Part shown: one piece after another, positions 1 to 8,720 of the stretch
Numbering within the stretch: position 1 is the first letter of the stretch
Layout: the number at the start of each line of letters is the position of its first letter
Source of the DNA: Bacillus massiliigorillae
Lineage (GTDB): Bacteria > Bacillota > Bacilli > Bacillales > DSM-1321
Assembly: GCF_000380245.2 (NCBI RefSeq)
Contig: NZ_HG428741.1
Coordinates: 2,363,665-2,427,664 of the forward strand
DNA: 64,000 nt
Reading direction: 5' to 3'
Translations under genes and position numbers: made by a program
Notes under the pieces: generated by a model
The model's database searches: none
What the model was told of the DNA's origin: nothing
Seen by the model: the letters and a program-made list of their open reading frames with translations, nothing else

Positions 1-58
1 ATATAATTCTTTTTCTGTTCTAAACTTATGCATAACTTTTCCTATTCCATTTACTTTT

Positions 59-1013
59 ATGAAAAATTTATCAATCAAATTAAAGCTATACCTATCATTT
101 GGAGTAATTCTAATATTTTTAGCAGTTAGTGGCGGCTCTTCAATAATCACCCTTAATAAAGTTAATCAAAATGCAACTGACGTGACATTAAATTATGTAC
201 CAAGGCTTGATATGGCACACCCCCTTAATACTTTGTCATCCGATATTAGAATTCAAGAGTACAAACATATAGCATCCACAACACCAGATGCAAAGCAACA
301 AATAGAAAAAGAAATAAAAAAATGATTAATGAATTTGAAGAAATTGAACAAGAGAACGTTAAACTTCTGTCTGAAAATAGAAAAAAAGTTTGGGATGAAA
401 TTCTAGATGGTTGGAATCAGTATCTAACGATTAATCAATCAATATTGGAATTAAGCAATCAAAATAAAAACGAAGAAGCTTTGAATCTACTAATGGGTGA
501 GTCAAAAACACTTTATGACAAACTCCCAGAACAATTGTCAGAAAGTGTTAATTATTCAAAAGAAGTAACTAATAAAGCTAAGGACGATGTTAACCGTATT
601 TTTGCACAATCCATTAAAATTTTTCCACTTATGGTTACTTTACTACTTAAATCACCTGCTGCGATTTTTCGAGTTACATTTATTAGTTTTCGAGTGGAAT
701 TATTAATATATCTAGATAATAAAATGGTGATAACAATGGTCATTAATAAAATAAAATTACTACAGATGCTTGTGCAAACAACGAAATGATAGACCACCTA
801 AAACAATTAATTTTTAATATTCAAGATACTTCTGAACAAGTAGCAGCAGCATCACAAGAATTAACAGCAAGTGCAGAACAATCCGCACAAGCTACTGGTG
901 ATATAGCTAATTCAATTAATGAGATTGCAGATTTATCGGTTAAACAAGTCGAAGAAGTAAACAATACAACAGCAGTAGTTCAACAAATTTCAGCTAGTTT
1001 AAAACAAGTCTAG
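59..1013 (+). pseudogene. Methyl-accepting chemotaxis protein, disrupted
   Basis: Remains of a chemoreceptor gene. The first 88 codons encode an N-terminal membrane segment (LYLSFGVILIFLAVSG) and the start of a ligand domain. The frame is lost in an A-run near 315-321; one extra A would join it to the second part (codons from 322). From 601 to 778 the DNA is inverted: the second membrane segment and HAMP linker (SRYINNSTRKL, RKIAAGDLSSKV) read on the minus strand. The third part, 786-1013, resumes with MIDHLKQL and the start of the signalling domain (VAAASQELTASAEQSAQAT), then stops, so most of the cytoplasmic hairpin is missing. No good ribosome binding site precedes the ATG at 59. Family identity is strong; the protein cannot be made in a functional form. 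Confidence 0.9.
601..778. repeat. Inverted segment inside the chemoreceptor gene, bounded by 9-bp inverted repeats
   Basis: TTTGCACAA at 601-609 and its reverse complement TTGTGCAAA at 770-778 flank a segment whose minus strand encodes the missing TM2-HAMP piece. Re-inverting it restores the frame into the downstream NEMIDHLKQL part, except for a 5-bp tandem duplication (ATTTT twice, around 746-757 on the other strand) that would still break it. Confidence 0.8.
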
Positions 1014-1033
1014 TATATTATCTAGACTTGTTT
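1002..1033. terminator. Perfect 12-bp stem-loop at the truncated end of the chemoreceptor
   Basis: AAACAAGTCTAG (1002-1013) and CTAGACTTGTTT (1022-1033) form a perfect stem with an 8-nt loop, followed by a T-rich stretch. The last three codons and stop of the broken gene lie in the left arm. It may act as a terminator, or may be a fold-back scar of the event that truncated the gene. Confidence 0.5.
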
Positions 1034-1145
1034 ATTTTATTCAACATAATTGTGAATTTTAATAAGCCAAATTATCTTCCTTATATAATGAAATTAAGAT
1101 TTTATTATTAGTTATTCAAAAAAGAAGGATGTTCAATCCTTCTAA

Positions 1146-1412
1146 TTAACACATTTCCTTCACTTCGTGTGGATACTTAAAAGATTTTGTAAACTCTAAT
1201 AAACATTCTTGACATATATCAAAAGTCCACTTTTCGCAGTCGTATTTACTACCGTATCCAAACTCACATTCAATTGTTTGAAAACCCTCTGCTTTGATTT
1301 GTCTTTCAAACTCATCTCCATTAAGAACCGTAGTCTTACCACATTTATTACACGTAATAGATTCTAATAGTTCTACTTCCTGTTTGACTATTACTGATTT
1401 ATGTATTTTCAT
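1146..1412 (-). CDS. Small zinc-ribbon-like hypothetical protein
   Basis: An 88-residue soluble protein with two Cys pairs, CNKCGK near residue 20 and CQEC near residue 68. Their spacing suggests one zinc ion held between two knuckles, as in zinc ribbons. The middle is acidic and aromatic (ECEFGYGSKYDCEKW). I do not recognise a specific family; such proteins are common in phage-derived and accessory regions of this group. The start ATG has a purine-rich GGAGGG stretch 8 bases upstream. It lies among decaying genes and no partner is evident. Zinc binding is inferred only from the Cys pattern. Confidence 0.6.
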   Translation of the reverse strand: MKIHKSVIVKQEVELLESITCNKCGKTTVLNGDEFERQIKAEGFQTIECEFGYGSKYDCEKWTFDICQECLLEFTKSFKYPHEVKEMC

Positions 1413-1522
1413 GTTATCCCTCCATGATATGTACTAATACATTACTCATAAAATTAAATCACATAATGCTATAACTTTCTATTAATCAGAATAGCCTTTT
1501 CTATATTTTCTGAGTTTAGTTT

Positions 1523-2062
1523 TTATAGATTTATATATTCACTTGGTACAAACTCAACTAACCAAACATGGTTTTCAGACAAGTAAAACTCAAAACCATT
1601 TCCATACATTTTTTGCGAATCTATTTTTAAGACAATTGGTTCACCGTGTCTCGCCCCTACCTTGGTTGCTGTAGAAGTATTGTCCGAAAGATGTACATAC
1701 AATCTATTCATCTTCTTTATCCCATTGTCAATAATGCTATCTAAATTCTTTTTAGCAGTTCCATGAAATAAATATCTAGGTGGTGTTACTTTTTTCAATT
1801 CTACGTTCACATTAATTGAGTGACCTTGATTAGCTCTAATTAAGGTCATTGATTCATCAAAGATAAATCTCCCCTTTTTATCGTCCTTTACGATATTTTT
1901 AAGGATATTTAAGTCTATATATCTACCACTATCATTAATACCCTCAATCAATTCACACACATTTGCATATCCAAATTCATCTAGTGTAATACCGATAGCT
2001 TCTGGTTTATGTCTTAGAATTAAACTAATAAATTTGCTTAATCTTTCATTGTTGCTAGTCAT
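1523..2062 (-). CDS. kptA: RNA 2'-phosphotransferase, Tpt1/KptA family
   Basis: A 179-residue enzyme of the family that removes an internal RNA 2'-phosphate by ADP-ribosyl transfer from NAD+, giving ADP-ribose 1'',2''-cyclic phosphate. The N-terminal winged-helix part has the family signature SKFISLILRHKPE (residues 9-21) with the Arg-His pair. The catalytic part has IRANQGHS (about 74-81), LFHGTA (about 98-103), HLS (about 124-126) and a later conserved Arg in GARHG. Length is normal for bacterial KptA, and the key residues that I can recognise are present. In fungi the enzyme finishes tRNA splicing; bacteria lack that pathway, so its substrate is unknown. It sits in an accessory zone with no obvious operon partner. 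Confidence 0.92.
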   Translation of the reverse strand: MTSNNERLSKFISLILRHKPEAIGITLDEFGYANVCELIEGINDSGRYIDLNILKNIVKDDKKGRFIFDESMTLIRANQGHSINVNVELKKVTPPRYLFHGTAKKNLDSIIDNGIKKMNRLYVHLSDNTSTATKVGARHGEPIVLKIDSQKMYGNGFEFYLSENHVWLVEFVPSEYINL

Positions 2063-2093
2063 GTTATAAATCTCCTTTAATGAAATTGAGTTT

Positions 2094-2540
2094 CTATTCT
2101 ACAACCTCCCAGACTCTCCTAGTTACAAAGTATCCATTAAAGTGCTTAACTTCTTCCACCCATCTTATTTCACCATTTTTCTCCCATTTGGCTAGATCCT
2201 CTTCAGTATAATCAGGCTCTGTTTCATCAAAACTTCCTTCCTCTATAATCCCTTTCTTATACATCAATATCGTTAATTCACTATCAAAATAATCAGCTAA
2301 ATACCAAGGCATTTTATGAGCATATTCATAAATAGCCTTCTTCACATTATGTTTTTCGGATCCAATTTTCAATGCTTCATAGAAACTCATTGTACTATCT
2401 AACCAAACATAATTACCCCAATACGTACGATTATCTTCTGGATTAATTTTAAATATTCGGTCTAGCTCTTACTTGAACGTGAGTAGAAATTCATCCGTTA
2501 ATAACCATTTCTTCTTATTTGGTAATCTATATTTACACAT
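2094..2540 (-). pseudogene. Hypothetical protein gene with an in-frame nonsense codon
   Basis: A 98-codon ORF (2094-2390) is the 3' part of a longer gene. Reading upstream in the same frame gives a further 50 codons to an ATG at 2538-2540, preceded by a strong AGGAGGA ribosome binding site. That upstream part reads MCKYRLPNKKKWLLTDEF, then hits TAA at codon 24 (2469-2471) and resumes ELDRIFKINPEDNRTYWGNY up to the internal Met. The intact protein would be about 148 residues and acidic, with many Trp and Tyr. I do not recognise the family. Translation could restart at the internal ATG, but no ribosome binding site precedes it, so a pseudogene is more likely than a functional short gene. Confidence 0.65.
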
Positions 2541-2652
2541 TTTTCTCCTCCTAATTGCATTTGTAACTTATTAATACCCCACTATATAAATAACAAAGCT
2601 TCAAATGGATGAGATTCACTCAAATGTTTGATATAGTTCTAGCTTCGTTGAA

Positions 2653-3366
2653 TCATCCTTTCACACTATAATGCTCTAATATCACACCTTTCTCATTAAT
2701 CACAATTGCATTTAGTTGTCCACCAAATACACAACCGCCATCAATACCTATATAACTACCATCTCTACTTACCCAAATATCATTATTATTAGTATCCTCA
2801 CGTAGCATCCGAGTAGGAGTATGTCCAAATACAATCGTTAACCCAGTTTCATTTTTGTGACGTATCATTTCTCTATCCCACATAAAGTCATTTTCTGAAC
2901 TGTTTCTCCAATCAGAAAACAAAGGATTAATGCCAGCATGTACAAAAAGGACATCTCCAAATTCATAATACAAAGGTAACTTTTTAATATAAGCTACTTC
3001 TCGACTTGCTTTTTGTTGTACTACTCTTGAAATATCTATAATGTCTCTTTTCATAATCGATGAGTCATCTACAAAGCTTATGATCGTCTCACCACCTCCA
3101 ACCATGTCATACATCCTGCCACACTCAATTGGATCATCAAGAAAATTCAGAAACATATCTTCATGATTTCCTTTCAATACGGTTATCTTGTCCCCATATG
3201 TTTCTATAAGATTCATCATTTGCTGCACAACCTTCAGTGATTTATCACCCCTATCAATCAAATCACCGAGAATAACAAGTTCCATTTCTTTATCCCAATG
3301 CTCTAAAAGTATCATTAACTGATCATAACAGCCGTGAATATCACTTATCACAAATGCTTTCTTCAT
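2653..3366 (-). CDS. PPP-family metallophosphatase (Ser/Thr phosphatase or ApaH/PrpE-like)
   Basis: A 237-residue metallophosphoesterase of the PPP family. Metal and phosphate motifs are in order: SDIHG (8-12), GDLIDRG (about 34-40), GNHE (about 66-69), HAG (about 143-145) and FGHTP near 180. This is the set found in phage lambda phosphatase, PrpA/PrpE and diadenosine tetraphosphatases. It should be a two-metal cytoplasmic hydrolase for phosphoproteins or dinucleoside polyphosphates; the sequence does not decide which. It is a single gene with no obvious operon partner, at the edge of the accessory zone. Catalytic residues look complete. Confidence 0.88.
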   Translation of the reverse strand: MKKAFVISDIHGCYDQLMILLEHWDKEMELVILGDLIDRGDKSLKVVQQMMNLIETYGDKITVLKGNHEDMFLNFLDDPIECGRMYDMVGGGETIISFVDDSSIMKRDIIDISRVVQQKASREVAYIKKLPLYYEFGDVLFVHAGINPLFSDWRNSSENDFMWDREMIRHKNETGLTIVFGHTPTRMLREDTNNNDIWVSRDGSYIGIDGGCVFGGQLNAIVINEKGVILEHYSVKG

Positions 3367-4284
3367 TATTTACACCCACCATTATAAATTGCACTCAAAA
3401 TATTTTTTATTACTATAACATTAAGAGTTAATTCATTCATGTATTGTAGCTCTACTAATTCAATATGATAAAAAATGAACCACTTTTTACTATTCCAATA
3501 ATTCAAATCTTATTCGTCCAAATGGAATTCATTCTTATCATAGCAAACGTACATTTTAGAGTTATTCTTTCACCAATCACGTTTGCATGATTCAAAATAT
3601 TGTAACTAAATCATTAATAATACAAATAAAGAGCGGCTTGTGCCGCTCATATAAATGCAATAATACTATTTCCGCTTACATATATCATTCAAACTCTATT
3701 ATTTTCATACCCTTTAATATTCTTAAAGAGAGTTTCCTTCTTTATTCCAATTTCATTATGAAAGAAACAGCGATACGTTCACTAGCTCCCAACTCCATAT
3801 AAACCATTCCATCCAACAGGTAATTACAGCCAACGACCTAGAAGCTACAACTTATTATGAATAACTCCACTTATATATTTTGTTAGCAATCAAATAATTG
3901 TTTTACACCCTTCACTATAAGAATAGGTTTTATATTATTCGAATTTCATCATTCATAACGACTCACCTTATGACATAATCTCCACACAACTATATAAAGA
4001 TAAATAAAAACGACACCCCTTATTATGAGAAGTGGGAACTAAAAATGGTGGGATATATATAAAGATGTATAGGTGGACGTAAGATGTATCTAAAAAGAAA
4101 AGCAGTGTATAATTACACCGGTTTGTTTGCTGGTTTATTTTTCGTTTTTCTATATTTTTTACAGAAAAATTCAAGCAAGAAAAATTCAACCCAAAAGTCG
4201 ATTATAGCTTTATTTTTCTCATGTATCATTTTTTCTTTTTTTATTCATTAAAGGACTAGCAGAAATAACTTTATCCTGTTGATG
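3367..4284. other. Gap of about 900 bp with no convincing gene
   Basis: Only short low-complexity ORFs occur on either strand. The one clear structure is the small hairpin at 3631-3648. The rest is AT-rich and reads like decayed sequence. Confidence 0.6.
3631..3648 (-). terminator. GC-rich hairpin, possible orphan terminator
   Basis: GAGCGGC, a 4-nt loop, then GCCGCTC. On the minus strand it is followed by TTTATTTG. There is no recognisable gene just upstream of it on that strand, so it may be left over from a lost gene. Confidence 0.5.
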
Positions 4285-5130
4285 AGATTCAGTCATCGAG
4301 TTTATAACGCTGGTTAATAGAAATATCAGAATGACCAAGTAACCTAGCTAATGAGTGTAAATCAACACCATTCAACAAACATCGGACAGCATAGAAAGGG
4401 AAAAATTTACCAATAACATTTGCTCGTTTACCAACTTCTTTAATGACATTTTCCAGCGCAACACGAGAAAGTCTCTTACACTGATACGAAAAAAAAAGTA
4501 ACATCTTTAACCGTCTGATCCTTAAAATACTCTTTTATTATTCGATCATATTTAATCATAATTTGCTTTAATGCTGGACTTAATGAATACATAACTCTCT
4601 TAATTACCCTCTCTTAATTACCTTTACCATTAACAAGGATCATAGTCTCCCTAATGTTACTGGCTTTTAATGTTCTAATTTCAATAGCTCGTAAACCACA
4701 ATCAGCAAGCATAGCGACAATATATTTATTTCTAGCTTCTATATAAGATTTGTATGAAAAAGCATCAATCACTTTAGTAATTTCATCATAATCAAGTCCT
4801 TTAACACCACTTTCGGTAACTTTGGCATATCGAATTTTGATATAATTTTTTTATATACTCCTCCCTATGACACCAATTTAAAAATGCAGCAACCATCTTC
4901 CACATACTAACAACACTTTGAGGTTTCAAACCAAATTGTTGCTTGAAACGCACATAAGCCTTTAGATCATGAGCCGTAACATTCTCATGTTCTGTGACAT
5001 TTTCTTTTCTTTTCTTTTAAATATAGTAGAACTTGTTTCAATTCCTGTCTCTTATTTTCCAACGCCACTTCAGTAAAATTTCTAGACTGACAATAGTAAT
5101 AATCCTCTATCATATCTTCCACTAACACGA
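4285..5130 (-). pseudogene. Tyrosine recombinase/integrase, degenerate
   Basis: Scattered in three frames on the minus strand are all parts of an XerC/D-like integrase. An N-terminal SAM-like part (VTAHDLKAYVRFKQQFGLK, then WKMVAAFLNWCH) reads from about 5030 to 4870. The catalytic core entry (MLADCGLRAIEIRTLK, containing the box I Arg) reads around 4735-4660, then stops at GKGN. SPALKQIMIKYDRIIKEYF follows, and finally LARLLGHSDISINQRY at about 4370-4290, with the box II His but without the usual HxxR and final Tyr in good context. Several frameshifts and stops separate the pieces. It is inactive, and evidence of past mobile DNA in this zone. Confidence 0.8.
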
Positions 5131-5142
5131 AAAAGACCACCC

Positions 5143-5165
5143 TTCTCAATGGATTTTTCATCGAG
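5143..5165. terminator. Weak hairpin next to the integrase relic
   Basis: TTCTCAATG pairs with CATCGAGAA (one G-T pair) around a 5-nt T-rich loop. There is no strong U-tract, so terminator function is uncertain. Confidence 0.3.
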
Positions 5166-5303
5166 AAAGATGATCTGTGAAATACTAAACCAAAAGCGTT
5201 TTATGGAGCTAAAATATAAGAAACGAAAGTTAAGCCAGAGCAACTCTGACCTCTTTCAGTTATAATGTCGACACCGTTCAAACCCTTGATATAAAGCGAT
5301 TTA

Positions 5304-5516
5304 TTATTTCGTTTGCTTGTTCATAGCTTGCATCATTTGATTGATTTTCTTTTGTGATGGTTTCATTCCCATTTGCGCCATCATCATGCGTAACATTTGC
5401 TCGTTAATTGGTGGGTTCTTTTTCAAATAGTTCATCATGTAACGACGTGCAATGAAAAACCCGATTGCAATACCTGCTAGTAAGGCAACAAGACCAACTA
5501 GAGTGTAAATCCACAT
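5304..5516 (-). CDS. yneF: YneF family small membrane protein (UPF0154)
   Basis: A 70-residue single-pass membrane protein. The ATG at 5514-5516 is chosen because AAGGAGG lies at the right distance upstream; a TTG six codons earlier would overlap that site. One hydrophobic segment (IYTLVGLVALLAGIAIGFFIARRY) is followed by a basic, Met-rich cytoplasmic tail with NPPINEQMLRMMMAQMGMKP, which is typical of the YneF family. The function is not established. It lies next to sirA and tkt, as in other Bacillus genomes. Confidence 0.9.
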   Translation of the reverse strand: MWIYTLVGLVALLAGIAIGFFIARRYMMNYLKKNPPINEQMLRMMMAQMGMKPSQKKINQMMQAMNKQTK

Positions 5517-5601
5517 AAGTATTTCCTCCTTCAAGTTGTCTACTAATTAGTGTACTAGACCACATGTTATTATACAATATTCATTTTACAATTTGTATTG
5601 T

Positions 5602-6063
5602 TTAAATGAAATTTCTCTGTTTAATTGGTTTTAACCAGCCATAACGTTCATGTTCAAGGTCAATTGCAAGAAAACAATTCTCGCATTTGCGTAAACATTC
5701 AAAGAAAATCGTCTCTGCATCATAGCTTCCTTCCGATGAGATTTGCAATACTCTATTATGAATTTCTAATTGAGCTGAACTCTTCATCTTTAGGTTTTTC
5801 CCTTTTGTGAGCACATAATACAAACCGTTCATATTATATATGCTCTTATTATAATACAATTGCTCTTCAAATGTTTGTTTGAGTTCCTTAACTGGAATAT
5901 TTTTTGTGATATAGTCTATCTGCTTTCCTAGAATGCGGGCATACTCTCCTCTAGAGTGTGCATAATCATTAAATAAATCAAAAAACATCCGCTCTCTGCT
6001 TATATAATAATCCACTATTTGTTCATCTATTAAATAGATTTGATAATTTCTTTTCTCTATCAT
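5602..6063 (-). CDS. sirA: Sporulation inhibitor of replication protein SirA
   Basis: A 153-residue protein that in B. subtilis binds domain I of DnaA at the start of sporulation and blocks new rounds of replication. Recognisable family features are the N-terminal YQIYLIDEQIVDYY, the centre with RILGKQIDYIT, and the C-terminal block SYDAETIFFECL...ERYGWLKPIKQRNF. The ATG at 6061-6063 is chosen because AAAGGGA sits about 9 bases upstream; the ATG at 6070-6072 directly abuts that site. It lies between tkt and yneF, the usual place. Expression under Spo0A control is known from B. subtilis; I did not identify a clear 0A box here. Confidence 0.88.
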   Translation of the reverse strand: MIEKRNYQIYLIDEQIVDYYISRERMFFDLFNDYAHSRGEYARILGKQIDYITKNIPVKELKQTFEEQLYYNKSIYNMNGLYYVLTKGKNLKMKSSAQLEIHNRVLQISSEGSYDAETIFFECLRKCENCFLAIDLEHERYGWLKPIKQRNFI

Positions 6064-6175
6064 CTCTATCATTCCCTTTTAGACCAAGTATATAAAGGAA
6101 ATGATAAAGAAATTGCTGATTTCTGTAAAAAAAACCCACTAGTTTTGTCGAGCCTAAATTTGGGTATGCCTTATT

Positions 6176-6208
6176 AAAAATCCTTGTCTTTTTAAGACAA
6201 GGATTTTT
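6176..6208. terminator. Bidirectional terminator after tkt
   Basis: A perfect 15-bp stem (AAAAATCCTTGTCTT with its complement, 3-nt loop) lies 31 bases after the tkt stop, with T-runs on both strands. Confidence 0.85.
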
Positions 6209-6238
6209 AATTTCAAATAATTCATCAAAACAAATTAC

Positions 6239-8242
6239 TTATTTTTGTAGTAACGCTTTTACTTTAGAAACAACATTTTCAGTTGTAAATCCGTATTTCG
6301 CCATTACAACTTCTCCTGGTGCAGAAGCGCCCCATTGATCGATACAAAGAACATCGCCTTCGTTACCAACATATTTATGCCAACCGAACGATGCAGCCAT
6401 TTCGATACCAAGTCGTTTTGTAACAGATGGAGGTAATACCGAATCTTTATATTCTTGAGATTGTTTTTCAAAACGATCCCAAGCTGGCATACTTACAACT
6501 GAAACATTAATACCTTCATTCGCTAGAGCCTTTTGAGCTGATATAGCTAATGAAACTTCAGAACCAGTTGCCAATAATAAAGCATCAGCTTCTTCTTTTC
6601 CAGAAGGAGAAACTGTGTATGCACCTTTAGATACACCCTCATATGCCTCTTGTGCTGATTGAGCTAAAGTAGGTAAGTTTTGTCTAGTTAAAACAAGTAC
6701 TGTTGGTGTATCATTTGATTCGATTGCAAGCTTCCATGCTGCAGCTGTTTCATTACCATCCGCTGGACGAATAACAGATAAACCGTGCATCGCGCGTAAT
6801 GAAGGTAGTTGTTCAATTGGTTCATGTGTAGGGCCATCTTCACCAACTGCAATACTATCATGCGTAAATACATATGTTACAGGTACTTGCATTAAGGCTG
6901 ATAGACGAATCGCTGGACGTAAGTAATCAGAGAATACGAAGAATGTACCTCCGTAAACTTTTAATCCGCCATGCAATGCCATACCATTTAAAGCAGCACC
7001 CATTGCAAATTCACGAACTCCAAACCAAATGTTGCGACCTTGAAATTGCCCTGGTAAGAAGTCTTCTGTACCTTTAATCATCGTTTTATTTGAACCAGCT
7101 AAATCTGCTGATCCACCAAAGAATGATGGAAGATTTTTCGCAATAGCATTTAATACTTCACCACTTGAAGCACGAGAAGCTAAGCTACTTCCTTCTTCGT
7201 ATACAGGGATTGCAGAATCCCATCCTTCAGGTAATACGTTATTAATAGCATCCAGTAATTCTTGTGCTAGTTCAGGATATTGTTCCTTGTACGCATCAAA
7301 TTTCTTATCCCATTCAGCTTCTTTATCTTGACCTGCTTCAACAACTGCAGATTCAAAATGAGCATACACTTCGTTTGGAACATGGAAATCTTCTTCAAAA
7401 GTCCATTTGTATGCTTCTTTTGTTAATTTCAATTCATCAGCACCTAGAGGCATACCATGCGCATCCGATTTGCCTGCACGATTTGGTGAACCGTAACCAA
7501 TAACAGTTTTCACTTCAACCATTGTTGGTCTCTCTGTATCTTGCTTAGCCATTTCAATTGCTTTAGATAGCTCTTCAATATCATTTCCATCATTAACTTT
7601 AATATATTGCCATCCGTATGCTTTATATCTTTCTTCAATACTTTCACTAAACGCTTGGTTTAAATCACCATCTAATGAGATATCGTTTGAATCATATAAA
7701 ACAACAAGACGTCCTAGTTTTAAATGTCCTGCTAGTGAAGAAGCCTCGGCAGAAACACCTTCCATTAAGTCGCCATCACCACAAATTGTATATGTAAAAT
7801 GATCAACAACATTATATTCATCTCTATTATAAGTAGCTGCTAAATGACGTTCAGCCATTGCCATACCTACAGCCATTGAAATCCCTTGTCCTAATGGCCC
7901 TGTTGTAGCTTCTACACCTACAGTATGTTTATACTCTGGATGACCTGGTGTTTTACTACCCCATTGACGGAAATCTTTCAAATCTTCAATTGTTAAACCA
8001 TAACCTGATAAATGTAATAGACTATATAAAAGCATAGACCCGTGTCCTGCTGATAATACAAAACGGTCTCTATTAAACCAATCTGGATTTTTAGGATTGT
8101 GATTCATGTATTTTGTCCATAACGTATATGCCATTGGCGCAGCTCCCATTGGCATACCAGGATGACCTGAGTTTGCCTTTTCAATTGCATCAATTGACAA
8201 TGTTCGTATGGAGTTAATGGACAGTTCATCTACTTTTTTCAA
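6239..8242 (-). CDS. tkt: Transketolase
   Basis: Thiamine-diphosphate enzyme of the non-oxidative pentose phosphate pathway, moving two-carbon units between sugar phosphates. The protein is about 667 residues. The start is the TTG at 8240-8242 with AAAGGGAG upstream; the reading frame extends 23 codons further without a family match. Visible motifs are SGHPGMPMG (proton-transfer His), GDGDLMEG with a later Asn (ThDP/metal), the C-terminal half with FTHDSIAVGEDGPTHEPIEQ, and a final ligase-like domain. Length and motifs are complete. It is a single gene followed by a strong terminator. Confidence 0.97.
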   Translation of the reverse strand: MKKVDELSINSIRTLSIDAIEKANSGHPGMPMGAAPMAYTLWTKYMNHNPKNPDWFNRDRFVLSAGHGSMLLYSLLHLSGYGLTIEDLKDFRQWGSKTPGHPEYKHTVGVEATTGPLGQGISMAVGMAMAERHLAATYNRDEYNVVDHFTYTICGDGDLMEGVSAEASSLAGHLKLGRLVVLYDSNDISLDGDLNQAFSESIEERYKAYGWQYIKVNDGNDIEELSKAIEMAKQDTERPTMVEVKTVIGYGSPNRAGKSDAHGMPLGADELKLTKEAYKWTFEEDFHVPNEVYAHFESAVVEAGQDKEAEWDKKFDAYKEQYPELAQELLDAINNVLPEGWDSAIPVYEEGSSLASRASSGEVLNAIAKNLPSFFGGSADLAGSNKTMIKGTEDFLPGQFQGRNIWFGVREFAMGAALNGMALHGGLKVYGGTFFVFSDYLRPAIRLSALMQVPVTYVFTHDSIAVGEDGPTHEPIEQLPSLRAMHGLSVIRPADGNETAAAWKLAIESNDTPTVLVLTRQNLPTLAQSAQEAYEGVSKGAYTVSPSGKEEADALLLATGSEVSLAISAQKALANEGINVSVVSMPAWDRFEKQSQEYKDSVLPPSVTKRLGIEMAASFGWHKYVGNEGDVLCIDQWGASAPGEVVMAKYGFTTENVVSKVKALLQK

Positions 8243-8376
8243 AATGTGATACTCCCTTTCATAAGTTCGTTTGTTCTTATTTATATTATCTATCTTATAA
8301 AAGAAAGACAATATAAAAAAGAACTAATAATTAAAATGTTATATTTTTTCTGAAAAAATGTCTAAATTTCACAAAA

Positions 8377-8403
8377 AAAGGATGCTATTATTTAGCATCC
8401 TTT
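8377..8403 (-). terminator. Terminator after ynzC
   Basis: AAAGGATGCTA pairs with TAGCATCCTTT around a 5-nt loop, 11 bases past the ynzC stop. On the minus strand an oligo-T tract follows. Confidence 0.85.
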
Positions 8404-8413
8404 ATTATTTGTC

Positions 8414-8650
8414 TTAATGTAATCTTTTATTATTCTCTTTGATTTTTTTTACTCGATCAGGAGTTACATCATTTCCTTCAGGATCGATGATTGTCATATT
8501 TTCAATCGTATTAGCCATAGACTTTCTAAAAGTTCGTAAATACTCACCTCTTAGTTGTGTTTGTTCTTTTGCTTCTGCAGGAGTTAACCCCTCTGACTTT
8601 GATTTATTAGCAAGCTCATTAATACGAGCTATTTTTTCTTTTGACAACAT
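8414..8650 (-). CDS. ynzC: YnzC family protein (DUF896)
   Basis: A 78-residue basic helical protein with the DUF896 pattern: LSKEKIARINELANKSK, then GLTPAEAKEQ, LRGEYLRTFR and the C-terminal basic stretch. In B. subtilis it is the third gene of the SOS-induced yneA-yneB-ynzC operon, which is also the order here. The molecular role is not established. AAGGAG precedes the start at a normal distance. Confidence 0.9.
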   Translation of the reverse strand: MLSKEKIARINELANKSKSEGLTPAEAKEQTQLRGEYLRTFRKSMANTIENMTIIDPEGNDVTPDRVKKIKENNKRLH

Positions 8651-8720
8651 TAGAAACGCTCCTTCTTACTTTTCATCTTAATATTGTCATGTTATAAGAA
8701 AATAACCAATGTAGCAAGCA

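Noticed and set aside
552..797. Minus-strand ORF of 81 codons with a membrane segment
   Set aside because: It is the inverted TM2-HAMP piece of the chemoreceptor plus flanking antisense sequence, not a separate gene.
3968..4189. Minus-strand ORF of 73 codons
   Set aside because: Tyr/Phe/Leu-rich low-complexity sequence with no ribosome binding site or motif.
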